Under the pieces are notes generated by a model, which was given only the letters and a program-made list of their open reading frames with translations, was not told the origin of the DNA and made no database searches. A stretch of 64,000 nucleotides of DNA, taken from assembly GCF_024679245.1 (NCBI RefSeq), contig NC_090184.1, positions 16,790,144 to 16,854,143 on the forward strand, read 5' to 3'. Numbering within the stretch: the first letter of the stretch is position 1; the number at the start of each line of letters is the position of its first letter. Both the position numbers and the translations under genes were made by a program. Shown here in pieces: positions 1 through 9,440 of this stretch. The DNA comes from Pseudorasbora parva. Taxonomy: Eukaryota > Chordata > Actinopteri > Cypriniformes > Gobionidae.

Positions 1-152
1 CCAGCGTGACGGCTCTGAAGTATGAATGAAATCAGCCACCAATCCGATTGGTGCAACGTCGTGACGTAACGGGCGATGGCGTACGCGGAAGCTATAAGAA
101 GGCGCCGCCCCAAACAACAGACAGCCTTTGCGATGAAGCGAGCGCTCTACGT
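1..152 (+). repeat. Left inverted terminal repeat of DIRS element (partial)
   Basis: Matches the reverse complement of 4828-4980 with few mismatches; it begins in the middle of the repeat because the window starts there. Confidence 0.9.
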
Positions 153-156
153 GTAG

Positions 157-292
157 GTGTGGCGACGAGACGCAGTGTCTCGTTCCCTCTCAGGGAACAA
201 GGGTTACAATAGTAACCCGAGACGTTCCCTATATCGAGGGAACTCAACACTGCGTCGTCGAGTGACGACACTCTGGGAACGTCAATACCCAC
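157..292. repeat. Internal complementary region of DIRS element
   Basis: The stretch 213-292 is the reverse complement of the right outer end 4985-5043 (same GTTCCCTATATCGAGGGAAC core). In DIRS elements such a region templates circularisation of the cDNA ends. A second GTTCCCTCTCAGGGAAC palindrome sits at about 182-200. Confidence 0.75.
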
Positions 293-345
293 TATGCCAC
301 ACCGAGACACGCCCATCCTGGTGTGAAGCTGGAACCCAGGCACAC

Positions 346-1369
346 TCAGGACGCAAGCACTCTAGCACCCGGCGTAGCCGGGAGGTCCAGCTTATAAAAT
401 CTTATAAAGGTGTGTGGATTAGCCCAACCCGCCGCCTCACAAATCTCAATAAGTGAGGCTCCCGAAAGGAGGGCCACCGAGGAGGCCAAGCCCCTCGTAG
501 AGTGAGCCCTCACGGCCATGGGTGAAGGCATATTGCGCACCCGATAAGCCGTGGCTATCGCCTGCACGATCCAGTTACTAATAGTCTGTCTCGCCGCAGG
601 CAACCCTTTCTTAGGGGGGCCAAAGCACACCAGAAGCTGGTCCGATTTCCTCCATTGAGCTGACCTGTCTAGATAGATCCTCAATGCCCTAACCGGGCAG
701 AGCAGGTGCAGCCTAGCTTCCTCTGCCGTCGCGTGAGGCGGAGGATGAAAAGCCTGAAGAAATACTGACCCCATCCCTGAAGATGGGACCTTGGGCACGT
801 AGCCCGGTCTGGGATGCAAGATAGCTTTCACCCCGCCCGGGGCAAACTCCAAGCAAGTAGGCGTGACCGCCAATGCCTGGAGGTCCCCCACTCTCCTCAG
901 AGAAGTGATGGCGAGGAGAAATGCTACCTTCAGGGTCAGATTTCTCGCCTCAGCCGACTCCAATGGTTCGAAGGGGGCCTCAGCCAACCCTTCCAAAACC
1001 ACTGCCAGGTCCCAAGCCGGGACTCTGGGATGAGCCGCAGGCCTCAATCTCCTAGCCCCACGGAGAAAACGTACAACCAAGTGGTGTCTACCCAAAGGGC
1101 CCCCTTCCAAAGGCGAGTGGAAAGCCCCTATGGCTGCCACGTACACCTTCAGAGTGGATGGGGTCAAACCGGCGGAGAAACGGTCTTGGAGGAACTCCAG
1201 CACTGAAGCGACTGCGCAGTCAACTGGGTCCACCCCCCTTTCTCTACACCAGCTAGTGAAGACATTCCACTTTAGGCTATACAGTTTCCTCGTAGAGGGA
1301 GCCCTAGAGCTGAGAATGGTCTCAACGACCTCTTGTGGCAGACCCTCCTCTAGGTACCGTGCCCCCTCA
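346..1369 (-). CDS. DIRS tyrosine recombinase (YR)
   Basis: Integrase of the element; joins the circular cDNA to the target through a phosphotyrosine intermediate. About 340 residues: an N-terminal SAM-like core-binding part with the motif APSTRKLYSLKW, then the catalytic domain with Arg in SLRRVGDL, the HxxR box in RAHSTRG and the nucleophile Tyr in FIRFYKLDL near the C-terminus. All catalytic residues are present. The same frame stays open upstream to 3291, through the RT gene, so no unique start can be chosen; the coordinates give the recognisable YR part. It overlaps the end of the RT/RNase H frame by about 20 bp, as is usual in DIRS elements. Confidence 0.9.
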
Positions 1370-3413
1370 GGGGCCAGACCCAGAGGTTCCACAACTCCGG
1401 CCTGGGGTGGAAAATCACACCCCCTGCCTGAGACAGCAAATCCCTCCTCAGAGGAACCTGCCATGGGGTTCCGTCTAGAAGTGCCACAATGTCGGAGAAC
1501 CAAGCTCGGGACGGCCACCGGGGTGCCACTAATAGGAGGCTGATGCCCTCCCGGCGGACTCGCTCTAGAACTCCCGGGAGCAGAATGATCGGGGGAAATG
1601 CGTACAGACGCTGCCTCGGCCACGTCTGTGTCATGGCATCCAGCCCCAACGGGGCCGGAGGCCTGAGGCTGAACCACAGTGGGCAGTGGGTCGTTTCTAC
1701 AGAAGCAAACAGATCCACTTCCACTGGGCCGAACCTCTCGCACATGGCCTCCACCACCTCTGGGTGGAGCCGCCACTCCCCGGGCCTCAGCCCCTGCCTC
1801 GACAGGACATCCGCTCCCTGGTTCTGGTCCCCTGGGACATACATCGCTCTGAGAGACGACAGTTTCCCCTGGGACAACAGGAGGATCTGAAGCGCCAACC
1901 TGCATAGTGGGCGTGACCTCAGACCCCCCTGGTGATTGAGATACGATACCACCGACGTATTGTCGGATCGTATCAGGACATGGTGGCCGTGAAGGTCTGG
2001 GAGAAAGCTCCTCAAAGCTTTGTAAACCGCCAACATTTCCAAGCAATTTATGTGCCAGGAGGAATGTTGGGGTCCCCACGAACCCCTCATGAACCGGCCT
2101 TCCATGACCGCGCCCCAGCCCGTGAGGGAGGCGTCTGTTGAAAGGATCTTCCTGCAACATAACGCTCCTAACACAGGCCCTTGGGACAGGAACCTCGGAT
2201 CCTTCCATATAACAAGGGAACGAAGGCATCTGCGCGTTACCCTGATCATACGGAAAGGTTTTCCCCTCGAGGAAAACCCCTTGGTTCCTAGCCACCACTG
2301 GAGGGGCCTCATGTATAGCAGACCCAACGGAATTACGTTGGATGCTGCTGCCATGAGTCCCAGCAGTCTCTGAAACTGCTTCACAGTGCGGCTGTGGCCT
2401 AGCTTCACCCCTGAGACCTCCGCCAGTATAGAACCCACCCGTGCGGGAGACATGCTCGCTCGCATCGAGGTTGAGTCCCATACCACCCCGAGGAACGTGG
2501 TCCTCTGGGCGGGTATTAACACGCTCTTGGCCGTGTTCAGTCTCAGCCCCAAGCACCTGAGATGGGCTAAAACAACATCTCGATGCCGAATCGCCATCTC
2601 GCGCGACTTTACCATAATGAGCCAGTCGTCGATGTAATTCAGCACACGGATGCCCTGCAGCCTCATAGGGGCCAGAGCTGCATCCATGCACTTCATGAAG
2701 GTGCGAGGGGAAAGAGCTAGACCGAAAGGAAACACCCGATATTGGTACGCTTCGCCCTCGAAAGCGAACCTCAGGAACTTCCTGTGGGCAGGAAGGATGG
2801 AGACATGAAAATATGCGTCCTTTAGATCTATCGTGACGAACCAGTCCTCGAACTGGATCAGATTCACGATCATTTGAATTGTGAGCATCTTGAACCTGAA
2901 TCTCCTCAGAGACCGATTCAAGTACCTCAGATCTAATATTGGACGTAAGCCTCCACCCTTTTTGGGAACAATGAAGTAACGGCTGTAAAAGCCCGACTCC
3001 CTGTCTGGCGGAGGGATTTTTTCTATCGCCCCCTTGACCAGCAGAGACTGCACTTCTTGTTCCATAACCTGCCTCTGGGCCGGGGGGACCACAGTCCAGA
3101 CCACCCCGCTGAACTTCGGTGGTGGAACTCTGAACTGCAATCTGTACCCCCTTCCCACTGTACTCAGGACCCAAGCAGAAATATTCGGGAGGCACATCCA
3201 TGCGCCGATATATTCTACTAGGGGAACCAGCCTCTCGAGGCTGGTCTCTGGTACCCACCGAACCCCCTGCCCGACCCCCTGAAGCGGCCACCCGGCAGAG
3301 CTTAGTCGGGGAGGATTTTTGGTGTGCGCCGCAGGTCGATTTCGAGGCGGCTGGGACGGCGTACGTACGCGGGAAAACGATGAGGCCCGAAGCGTTGTTA
3401 ACGGCGGGAACAC
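1350..3413 (-). CDS. DIRS reverse transcriptase and RNase H
   Basis: Copies the element RNA into cDNA. Up to 687 codons. The RT domain shows RESGFYSRYFIVPKKGGG, LDLRYLN, the first catalytic Asp in TIDLKDAYFHV, FPFGLALSPRTF and the active-site box NYIDDWL. It is followed by an RNase H domain with LSTDASLTGWGA, a conserved Glu in CLEMLAVYKAL and Asp in LIRSDNTS, ending near GADVLSR. No stop interrupts these motifs. It lies just after the Gag stop (3500) and runs into the YR gene, a compact arrangement known for DIRS. The first Met is at 3413 but translation may begin elsewhere. Confidence 0.92.
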   Translation of the reverse strand: MFPPLTTLRASSFSRVRTPSQPPRNRPAAHTKNPPRLSSAGWPLQGVGQGVRWVPETSLERLVPLVEYIGAWMCLPNISAWVLSTVGRGYRLQFRVPPPKFSGVVWTVVPPAQRQVMEQEVQSLLVKGAIEKIPPPDRESGFYSRYFIVPKKGGGLRPILDLRYLNRSLRRFRFKMLTIQMIVNLIQFEDWFVTIDLKDAYFHVSILPAHRKFLRFAFEGEAYQYRVFPFGLALSPRTFMKCMDAALAPMRLQGIRVLNYIDDWLIMVKSREMAIRHRDVVLAHLRCLGLRLNTAKSVLIPAQRTTFLGVVWDSTSMRASMSPARVGSILAEVSGVKLGHSRTVKQFQRLLGLMAAASNVIPLGLLYMRPLQWWLGTKGFSSRGKPFRMIRVTRRCLRSLVIWKDPRFLSQGPVLGALCCRKILSTDASLTGWGAVMEGRFMRGSWGPQHSSWHINCLEMLAVYKALRSFLPDLHGHHVLIRSDNTSVVSYLNHQGGLRSRPLCRLALQILLLSQGKLSSLRAMYVPGDQNQGADVLSRQGLRPGEWRLHPEVVEAMCERFGPVEVDLFASVETTHCPLWFSLRPPAPLGLDAMTQTWPRQRLYAFPPIILLPGVLERVRREGISLLLVAPRWPSRAWFSDIVALLDGTPWQVPLRRDLLSQAGGVIFHPRPELWNLWVWPLRGHGT

Positions 3414-3499
3414 AGCATCGATTTCCCCAGAGCTGCGGGCTCGGAACGACCTCGGTCGTCCGCCCCCGGGAGGGCCAGCTCTGAGCGATCCCGCCGCAG

Positions 3500-4769
3500 C
3501 TAGGACCGCTTGCCAGAAGCCTTCTTTGCCTGAAGGACTTCCCTCAAGTCGCCCTTCGGCTTAGAAGACTTCTGGCGAGAACGTCGCCTCCTTTGCCAGG
3601 CTCCCTCGGGAGGGGCGCGGGAAGCGACGCTCTCCTTTTGCGCCTGTCTGTGGGCGCTGGTGGAGGGCCGGGACTGGCCACCAGAGACCTCCCTGCTGGC
3701 TACAGGAGGCCCCTGGCGGCGAGGGAGATACTGCCGGAAAGCCGCCGACTGCTTCCTCACCTCCTGGAATCTCTCAACAACGCTATTGACTGTGTCGCCG
3801 AAGAGACCCACAGGAGCTATCGGGGAATCCAGAAGGAAGGATTTCTCCTTCTCCTTCATCCCCGACAGGTTTAGCCAGAGGTGCCTCTCCACGCACACCA
3901 TGCCAGCCATAGAGCGGCCGATAGCACGGGCCGTCTCTTTGGTGACGCGGAGAGACAAGTCGGTAGCTTTCCGCAGCTCGGTAATATCGTCCGGAGACGG
4001 ACCTTCTCCCTCATCGAGCTCTTTGAGGAGCTCAGCTTGGTATGCCTGCAGTACCGCCATGGTGTGCAGGCAACTACCAGCTCTTCCGGCCGCTCGATAC
4101 GCCCTGCCCACCAGGGACGACGTGTCCCTGCATGGCTTGGTGGGCAGGACAGGGGCTTTCAGGGACGCTGCTGCCTCGGGAGACAGATAGCTCGCTAACG
4201 CCTCCTTCCACCTCTTCCTGTGGCCAGTCGATACTGAGTTTGGCCACAGCATGTGTCAGCACGTCCACGAGCTCTTCTTGAGCGGGAGAGTGAAGAGGTG
4301 AATTCACCTGCACTCCGCCCGCCTCCAGGCTGAACTGATCTGATCCCTCAGAATCAGACAGCATCAGCACTGGGTTATCAACCTCGTGGGAAGAAGCCGC
4401 AGCGCGGGCTTCCTCACGAGGCGGAAGAGCGTCTGAATCATCGGACGAGGATTGGGAAGATGCCTCAGCATGCCCGCCTCCCGTCGCGAGATCCAGTTGT
4501 GAGCCCCAGGATCTACGCTGCCCCGCTGCCTCAACAGACGCGGGACCAGACCCACGGGGCTCGCGAGCCTGACCGCCTTCAGTGAAGACGGCCAGCCGTG
4601 AGCGCAGCACCCGGAGCGGCAGCCTCTCACACTCGCTGCAGGCGGCACCCTCAAGCGCCGCCTGAGCGTGCTGCGCTCCGAGACACTGCACACACAGCTG
4701 GTGTGTGTCCGAGCCCGTAATGAAGCGCGGGCACGGATGAACACACCTTCTAAAATGCTCGCTTGCCAT
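3500..4769 (-). pseudogene. DIRS Gag-like gene with a frameshift
   Basis: Structural protein of the element. The first frame (4769 down to about 4220) has a Cys/His-rich start (HQLCVQCLGAQH, ACSECERL) and an acidic Ser-rich stretch. From about 4250 to 3500 a second frame takes over (KRWKEALASYLSPEAAASL onwards) and ends in an Arg/Lys-rich tail. The two frames differ by one base and join near 4215-4235. Both halves look like one Gag, so a single-base indel is the simplest reading; a programmed shift is not excluded. Confidence 0.75.
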
Positions 4770-4827
4770 GCTTTGTTCGAAAGGGACTGATATTCAGACA
4801 GACAACAGTAAATAGACAAACAATATT

Positions 4828-5043
4828 CACACAGAGCGCCTCGCTGAAGAGCAAAGACTGTCTGTTGTTTGGGGCGGCGCCTTCTTATAGCTTCCGCGTA
4901 CGCCGTCGCCGGTTACGTCACGACGTTGCACCAATCGGATTGGTGGCTGATTTCATTCATACTTCAGAGCAGTCACGCTGGGGGCGTTCCCAGAGTGTCG
5001 TCACTCGACGACGCAGTGTTGAGTTCCCTCGATATAGGGAACT
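4828..5043 (-). repeat. Right inverted terminal repeat and outer end of DIRS element
   Basis: 4828-4980 is the inverted partner of 1-152. 4985-5043 is the outer end that reappears in the internal complementary region. This is the 5' side in the sense direction of the element. Confidence 0.85.
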
Positions 5044-7241
5044 TAATATCAAAACATGCACTGGGTGATTATCATCAACAAAAAATGTAGGCTAACACAC
5101 AAACAGCTTAGTAATGAATGCTATCATACATATTTACCCATTAATGAATTTACCTTTAACAGGTTCAATTAGTTCATTTTTTTTTTTTATGAAATTACTC
5201 TTCTGTATCTTTAAATTTACCTTTCAAATGTATTATTAAATCAGAGCATCAAACATGTACAGTATATTGTTTCTAAAGGTGACTTCAGTCCATTACGTAG
5301 ATATCTGTTCACAATCAGAGTCCCTGTGATTTAATGCAGCAATACGCATAAAACGAAATAGACCGATCTTGCCTGGGTGCCGGTTGCAGTGAGGGCGTTT
5401 GAACTGAAGGTGGCAGTCTTGTACACAGAATGCCAGATGGCAGTCCTTCTAACGTCAAGTTGAGTTTCACTCCACATTGAGCGACAAGTTTTTCACTGTA
5501 GCAGCCCTTCAACTTGGAATAAACAGGCTTAGGAGTGTTTCCATACGGGTGTACTTTAATTCAGACGAGTGTGCATAGCACCAACACCGTGAAAACTTAA
5601 AAAGAAAATAACAAAGGCAATTTAGCCAGATACAAAATAATCTCTTAACAAATGCACTTTAGCAGGCTAGCATCACATAGATAACAGCATAGCAGGCAAC
5701 AGCCATAATGAGAAATGAATTTATATTAAATAGTACATTACATTGAACCACATACCTCGCTCCACATATCAAAGGGGTGCTAAGAGAGTGGTGATCCAGG
5801 GAAAGCTGCCGCCATTTACTTAACTTCATAAGTTATTCTCAAATTATTACTGCCAAAACAAATCAAGCACAGAGTGGGATAACACTTCAAAGAACACTTT
5901 AGTTGAAGGTTACCGTAATATTTTCCAGTCTCTGACTCTAAAACATGCATCGATTTGTAACGTGCCTTCTCCTGTTTTCTCATTGAATGAGTGTGAGCGT
6001 GGAGAGATTAGTCCCCGTGCAGATAGTATGATGTCAAAATAAAAGTCACATGAAATAAAGGTATAAAACAAGATAATAATCAATAAACACTGCTAGTGGT
6101 CATCTACAACCACTGCAAATCTAGCATTGCCAATTACCTGACACCTTTACAAACCCAAGGCAACTTCAGGATAACTGCCAGTGAAAATATAAGACACAGG
6201 AAATGTTTCTGTTTAAGAAAGTCGGCTATAACCACAAATTTCAAGACTTGACCAGTATTCTTCTGAACTCTGAAGCAATACAACATGACTTTGAACGATA
6301 GACAGACTGGACTTTGGACTTTAAGCTTTTAAAAAAATCATATTGATTCAGAAGACTCACAAGTTGTGCTAAAAAGACATTTATGGTCATAATTACGTTT
6401 GCAAAAATAGCAGTTCATTCAAAAATTAAAACTGAAGAACAAACTTATTTTAATAACTGATCATAAAGCTATCATTTGCATTTTGCACAGTAACGTTACA
6501 AAATCCCATTGATTTGTTTAATGTTAATTCTAACTTACTTACTCATAGTATTGTAGCCATGTTGCTGCCATTGTACCTTCCTCTTTGCTCTGAAAAGATT
6601 TAAAAGCATAGCAACAATGTGTTAGTGTGAGTTTCAAATGAGAAAACGTCATGAGGAACAAATAACAGTTTAAAATGTTATCTAACGTTAGCAAAACAGG
6701 ATCTAAAATGCTCCACGAGTCACTTTGTTCACCCCGGAGCTTCAGCTGCTCTAGTCAAATTAACTAGCATCACATATGATAGAGGAAACTCGAATTCGAT
6801 TAACAATACATTTAAAACAGTTGTAATATAAGGAATACGTGAGTTTGCATTAACGTTACCTTTTGCTTTAACGTACGTTGTGGCGCGAGAGAAGTGGAAA
6901 GATTACCAGCTGTCTCAAAAGCCAGCGTTTATATGTCCGACTGTGAGAAAGCACACATATATTTTTTAATTCCCCACTGACAAACTGCGGTGTAAAACAA
7001 CATATTTAACTCCAAACGTTTACATTACCGTTGATAACAATGATGCAATAGCACGTTTGCTCCTAATGTTAGATTGTTTGTTGGCTAACTTTAAACACAA
7101 CATTACTGAGCTGGTTAATCTTCAGATAAACATAAAAGAGGTACGAGAATAACACGGAACACGTTCAAACATGCCCGAAATATGAATAAATAAGTTTAAA
7201 ACGCTTACCTGTTGTTTTTCTTGACCGTAGCGCGAGCTGAC
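5044..7241. other. Non-coding interval
   Basis: AT-rich with stop codons in all frames and no recognisable protein. A few splice-donor-like sites can be read on the minus strand (for example near 7208), but no exon with coding character accompanies them. Confidence 0.5.
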
Positions 7242-7250
7242 CTTCTGTGA

Positions 7251-7800
7251 TAGCCTAGAAATCTAGACGCACCCTAGCGGCAGCAAATTTATTTTGCCCG
7301 CAAGTGTGGTCTAGCAACTCTCAATTCCTATCTGAGCTGTATTCCTCAGAATCTGGACGGCCCAATCACATCGTGTAAGCTATAGAGTCAGCGGGCGGGG
7401 CCATAATGACAACGGCCGAGTTGCGTTTGTGTGCTTCTAGTAACACAGTCTTCTAGTCAACACAGAAACTGGCGAACGGCGGCGGTCTTTCGAATCAGCT
7501 CTGCCCGCGCCTCCGGAAGACTTGGAGTTAAGCTTTCCTCTGAGAAAAGAACAAAGAGCGGCACTGAAGTCATTCTTAAAAAGGGAAGATGTGTTCGGAG
7601 TTTAGCCGACCGGATACGGCGAATGTTTAATCAGTCAGAGAGCTCCCCTTCACCGTCGTTGCTCCGGTTGGTGTAGCACTATCCTATCGCGTGCAGAGGG
7701 AGTTTGAAAGACAACTGTTTATCCCGCCCCTCAGATTGAGACCTGTCTATGGTGAGTTTCCAGACCAAACATCTTGATGTGGGTCTGGCTTGTCAGGCTA
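7251..7800. mobile_element. hAT-like MITE with 9-bp flanking duplication
   Basis: Begins TAGCCTAGAAATCTAGACGC and ends in the imperfect inverted match TGGCTTGTCAGGCTA. It is flanked by CTTCTGTGA at 7242-7250 and 7801-7809. An 8-9 bp duplication fits the hAT superfamily (8 bp is usual). The 82-codon frame at 7431-7676 shows no known domain. A related fragment lies at 61020-61143. Confidence 0.75.
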
Positions 7801-8122
7801 CTTCTGTGACTGAAGGAGGGAAAATTGTGCGGTTTTTGTTGCCTCGGAAACTCACTGGGGTGATACTTTGATATGACTAAATAATGTAATGACTTTAAAA
7901 GAGCTTAATGTAAGACTGTAGGCTTATTTTTTTATTTGATCAGCTTTTAGTTATTTAATTAGCCATAGATGTAAAATACTAGATTAAATAAATATCTGTA
8001 ACTTAAACCGTTAAGAGTTCAAAAGTTTTAGTAACTTATTTAGATTGAGGTTTGCTTACAATAATACATTTTTGAGTTAACATCACACATATTTGTTAAG
8101 TTGAATTAACTTTTTTGGTAAC

Positions 8123-8494
8123 TGTGGCAAGGGGGGCGTGGTTCAGCGAGGTCTGCAGCGGGAGAGAGAGCCACGGGACGAGCGGTAAGTGAGTGGGTTG
8201 GACGCAGATTAATAACACCTGTCTCTTGTTCCAGTAATGAGCGTGGAGAGGGGATAAAACGCCAGCGGAACCAGAGAACAGGGAGAGAGAGAGTCGGACT
8301 GTTGATGCGACACACAAGAGACTGAATCTGACCCGGAAGCCGGAAGTGCTGTGAACCGGAAGTGATTATTGTTCATGAGTTTGACTGAAGGCACACGCCT
8401 GAGTGTGTTATTTACTTTACTATAATAAAGAGAGCATCAACAGTCCAGCCGACCCCCGTGTCCTCTTCCTTCCTTCTATACGAACTTTGCTACA
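8123..8494 (+). repeat. 5' LTR of element A
   Basis: Runs from TGTGGCAAGG to TTGCTACA (372 bp). It has an AATAAA signal near 8430, and the primer site follows directly. An inverted solo copy at 14541-14908 confirms both boundaries. Confidence 0.88.
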
Positions 8495-8495
8495 C

Positions 8496-8513
8496 TGGTG
8501 CCGAAACCCGGGA
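8496..8513 (+). promoter_or_regulatory. tRNA-Phe primer binding site
   Basis: TGGTGCCGAAACCCGGGA, starting one base after the LTR. It is complementary to the 3' end plus CCA of vertebrate tRNA-Phe as I remember that sequence. Confidence 0.8.
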
Positions 8514-8537
8514 AGGAAGTAGGACCGAGCCGCCGCC

Positions 8538-9383
8538 ATGCAGACGCCCTCCGCCACGCCATTTGCGGACATTATCAACTCCCTCGCGGTCCTCCACCAA
8601 GACCAACATCAGGCGATGCTGGACCTTCGGGCGGACCAGGAGCGCCGCTTCGCGTTGATAGTCCAAGGCCAGCAAGAGGACCGCGAGCGGTTCCGGAGCT
8701 GGATGGATCGGGAGGTTCGCGCAGAGGCCGCCGGGCTGGCCAGCGCACCGGTTCACGTGCCCCTCCATAAAATGGGGCCGGAAGACGACACGGAGGCCTT
8801 CATAGATCTATTTCAGAAGGCCGCGGAGGCCTGCGGGTGGCCCTGGGCACAGTGGCCGGTGCGCCTCATACCGCTACTATCAGGAGAAGCCCAGGCGGTC
8901 GCGCAACAACTACCGGTCGCGAACCTCCTGAAGTATGACAATCTAAAGAGGGCCATCCTTCAGCGGGTCGGCCGGACCCCGGAACAACACAGGCAGCGGT
9001 TCCGTTCCATGGAGTGGGGTGAGGCCGGCCGACCCTTCGCAATGGCCCAACAGCTCCGGGATGCGTGCCGCAGATGGCTCTTGGCCGGCGGAAGCGACGT
9101 GGACCATATTGTCGATCTGGTGGTGCTGGAGCAGTTTATCGCTCGGCTCCCAAGGAAGACCGCCGAGTGGGTCCAGTGCCACCGGCCCACATCGCTGGAG
9201 ACGGCCATCAACTTGGCGGAGGACCACCTGGTGGCGTGCCCGGGGGTCGGCGAGCTCCCGTTAACCTCTCCCTCTCTCTCTCCCCCCTCTCTCTCTCTCT
9301 CTCTCGCCCTGTCCCTCTCCCCAGGTCCCGCCCTCCAGGCCCTCCTCGCGTCCCCCCCAGAGGCCGGGGTGGGATGGGCGTAG
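8538..9383 (+). CDS. Gag of element A
   Basis: 281 codons; forms the particle that packages element RNA. Residues of about 85-225 resemble a Ty3/gypsy capsid domain (HKMGPEDDTEAFIDLFQKAA, LIPLLSGEAQAV, LLKYDNLKRAILQR). After about 9258 the frame runs into a CT microsatellite and low-complexity Leu/Ser/Pro sequence and stops at a TAG (9381-9383). A nucleocapsid-like finger start, CGRCGDPGH, is readable in another frame at about 9530 and lacks its last Cys, so the 3' part of gag is frameshifted and decayed. The pol frame from 9441 is in the same frame as this gag, separated only by the TAG. Confidence 0.8.
   Translation: MQTPSATPFADIINSLAVLHQDQHQAMLDLRADQERRFALIVQGQQEDRERFRSWMDREVRAEAAGLASAPVHVPLHKMGPEDDTEAFIDLFQKAAEACGWPWAQWPVRLIPLLSGEAQAVAQQLPVANLLKYDNLKRAILQRVGRTPEQHRQRFRSMEWGEAGRPFAMAQQLRDACRRWLLAGGSDVDHIVDLVVLEQFIARLPRKTAEWVQCHRPTSLETAINLAEDHLVACPGVGELPLTSPSLSPPSLSLSLALSLSPGPALQALLASPPEAGVGWA
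9258..9325 (+). repeat. CT-rich microsatellite inside gag
   Basis: Interrupted CTCTCT/CCCTCT tract. It lies where the gag reading frame loses its normal sequence, so length change here probably caused the frame loss. Confidence 0.8.
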
Positions 9384-9440
9384 GACCGTCCGGGAGTTCG
9401 CGGGCTCCGCCCAGGGGGGCAGGGCCGCTGGGGGCTGGTA

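Larger units (their letters stand above)
1..5043 (-). mobile_element. DIRS-type tyrosine recombinase retrotransposon, truncated by window start
   Basis: Seen: three long minus-strand coding regions in the order Gag, RT/RNase H, tyrosine recombinase, between inverted terminal repeats (1-152 against 4828-4980). A further internal segment (about 213-292) repeats, in inverted form, the outermost right-end sequence (4985-5043). Known: inverted ends plus an internal complementary region and a YR instead of a DDE integrase define DIRS elements, which integrate via a circular intermediate and make no target duplication. About 70 bp of the left terminal repeat lie outside the window. Gag has a frameshift, so this copy is probably not autonomous. 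Confidence 0.93.

Noticed and set aside
5315..7240. Possible minus-strand gene with several donor-like sites
   Set aside because: No exon with coding content joins the sites.
7431..7676. 82-codon frame in the MITE
   Set aside because: No domain; the related fragment at 61020 does not keep the frame.
9381..9383. Programmed read-through of the gag TAG in element A
   Set aside because: gag and pol are in the same frame, but the nucleocapsid-like finger is in another frame and damaged, so decay explains the stop better.
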